Shown: one piece after another, positions 5,057-5,430 of the stretch
Layout: each line of letters opens with the position of its first letter
Position numbering within the stretch: the stretch's first letter is position 1
Origin: Syntrophomonadaceae bacterium
GTDB lineage: Bacteria > Bacillota > Syntrophomonadia > Syntrophomonadales > Syntrophomonadaceae
NCBI GenBank assembly: GCA_028683995.1
Contig: JAQUGU010000121.1
Coordinates: 1-5,430 of the forward strand
Direction of reading: 5' to 3'
DNA: 5,430 bases
Notes under the pieces: generated by a model
Database searches by the model: none
What the model was told of the DNA's origin: nothing
Seen by the model: the letters and a program-made list of their open reading frames with translations, nothing else
Position numbers and translations under genes: made by a program

Positions 5057-5430
5057 TCACATAGTTAGCGCCATAATCGCCTTGTGGGCATGGAGGCGGT
5101 TTTCAGCTTCATCGAAAACTACTGACTGGGGTCCGTCCATAACTTCATCCGTAATCTCCTTGTTCCGCTTGGCCGGTAAGCAGTGTAAAACAATGGCATC
5201 CTTTTGGGCCAGGCTTAAGAGACGACTGTTTACCTGGTAGGCTAGAAACTGCTGCTCCTTCTCCGGGGCCTGGTCTTCCTGTCCCATACTGGCCCAAACG
5301 TCGGTATAAACCACATCAGCACCGGCAATAGCCTCTTCCGGGTCTTTAACTACTGCCAAGGTTGCCCCGGTTTCGGCTGCGTCCTGCCGGGCTGCCGCCA
5401 GTATTCCGGCATCAGGTTCAAAGCCTCCCG
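5057..5430 (-). CDS. argF: ornithine carbamoyltransferase, C-terminal part (5' end beyond the window)
   Basis: The last 123 residues are visible, read from GGFEPDAGIL at the window edge to the TGA at 5057-5059. The enzyme joins carbamoyl phosphate and ornithine to make citrulline in arginine synthesis, in the cytoplasm. Diagnostic motifs are ADVVYTDVWASMGQE, whose SMG loop binds ornithine, and VLHCLPAKR, the HCLP motif with the active-site cysteine. The closing FDEAENRLHAHKAIMAL carries a conserved Arg of the carbamoyl phosphate site. These separate it from aspartate carbamoyltransferase. The reading frame is open through the edge, so the TTG at 5357-5359 is an internal Leu codon, not a start. 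The gene ends 37 bases before its terminator. A catabolic ornithine carbamoyltransferase of the arginine deiminase pathway (arcB) cannot be excluded from this fragment, but argF is more likely. Confidence 0.9.
   Translation of the reverse strand, partial: GGFEPDAGILAAARQDAAETGATLAVVKDPEEAIAGADVVYTDVWASMGQEDQAPEKEQQFLAYQVNSRLLSLAQKDAIVLHCLPAKRNKEITDEVMDGPQSVVFDEAENRLHAHKAIMALTM

Noticed and set aside
5357..5359. TTG as a possible start of a short protein
   Set aside because: The frame stays open to the window edge and encodes recognisable ornithine carbamoyltransferase sequence upstream, so the TTG is internal.
1..5430. CRISPR array, transposase, riboswitch, or rRNA
   Set aside because: No regularly spaced repeats, no transposase-like protein, no recognisable riboswitch core and no rRNA sequence were seen on either strand.

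Overview
The window reads as chromosome from an anaerobic low-to-mid GC Firmicute. Evidence: AGGAGG-type ribosome binding sites, sigma-A promoters, an oxygen-sensitive class III ribonucleotide reductase, and NrdR-type operators. A syntrophic or clostridial lineage such as Syntrophomonas is my guess from the general look of the proteins; it was not tested. Every gene found is on the minus strand, so transcription runs from high to low coordinates.

Layout from right to left: (1) 5057-5430 is the 3' part of argF (ornithine carbamoyltransferase), ending in a good intrinsic terminator at 4984-5020. (2) 4794-4983 is a regulatory region with a strong sigma-A promoter, two NrdR-like boxes 31 bp apart across the expected transcription start, and a ribosome binding site inside a small hairpin. 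(3) 1713-4793 is nrdD, the anaerobic ribonucleoside-triphosphate reductase. It is interrupted in frame by a 322-residue intein (3024-3989) carrying a LAGLIDADG homing endonuclease. (4) 1000-1716 is nrdG, the radical SAM activase, overlapping nrdD by 4 bases. (5) 765-999 is noncoding and holds small repeats. (6) 456-758 is an unknown acidic 100-residue protein with its own terminator. (7) 161-331 is a 56-residue four-cysteine protein. (8) 1-47 is the 5' part of tRNA-Thr(CGT), with its own promoter at 67-95.

How it fits together: NrdG uses S-adenosylmethionine and an iron-sulfur cluster to place a glycyl radical on NrdD, which then makes dNTPs without oxygen. NrdR probably represses the operon when dATP is high. 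The intein sits in a conserved catalytic-domain segment, so NrdD should be inactive until protein splicing joins the two exteins into a product of about 704 residues.

The most notable point is the intein. Its splice residues are mixed: Cys at position 1, Gly instead of His before the terminal Asn, Cys at the block F position usually held by Asp, and Thr as the first C-extein residue. Nothing else clearly points to a new system.
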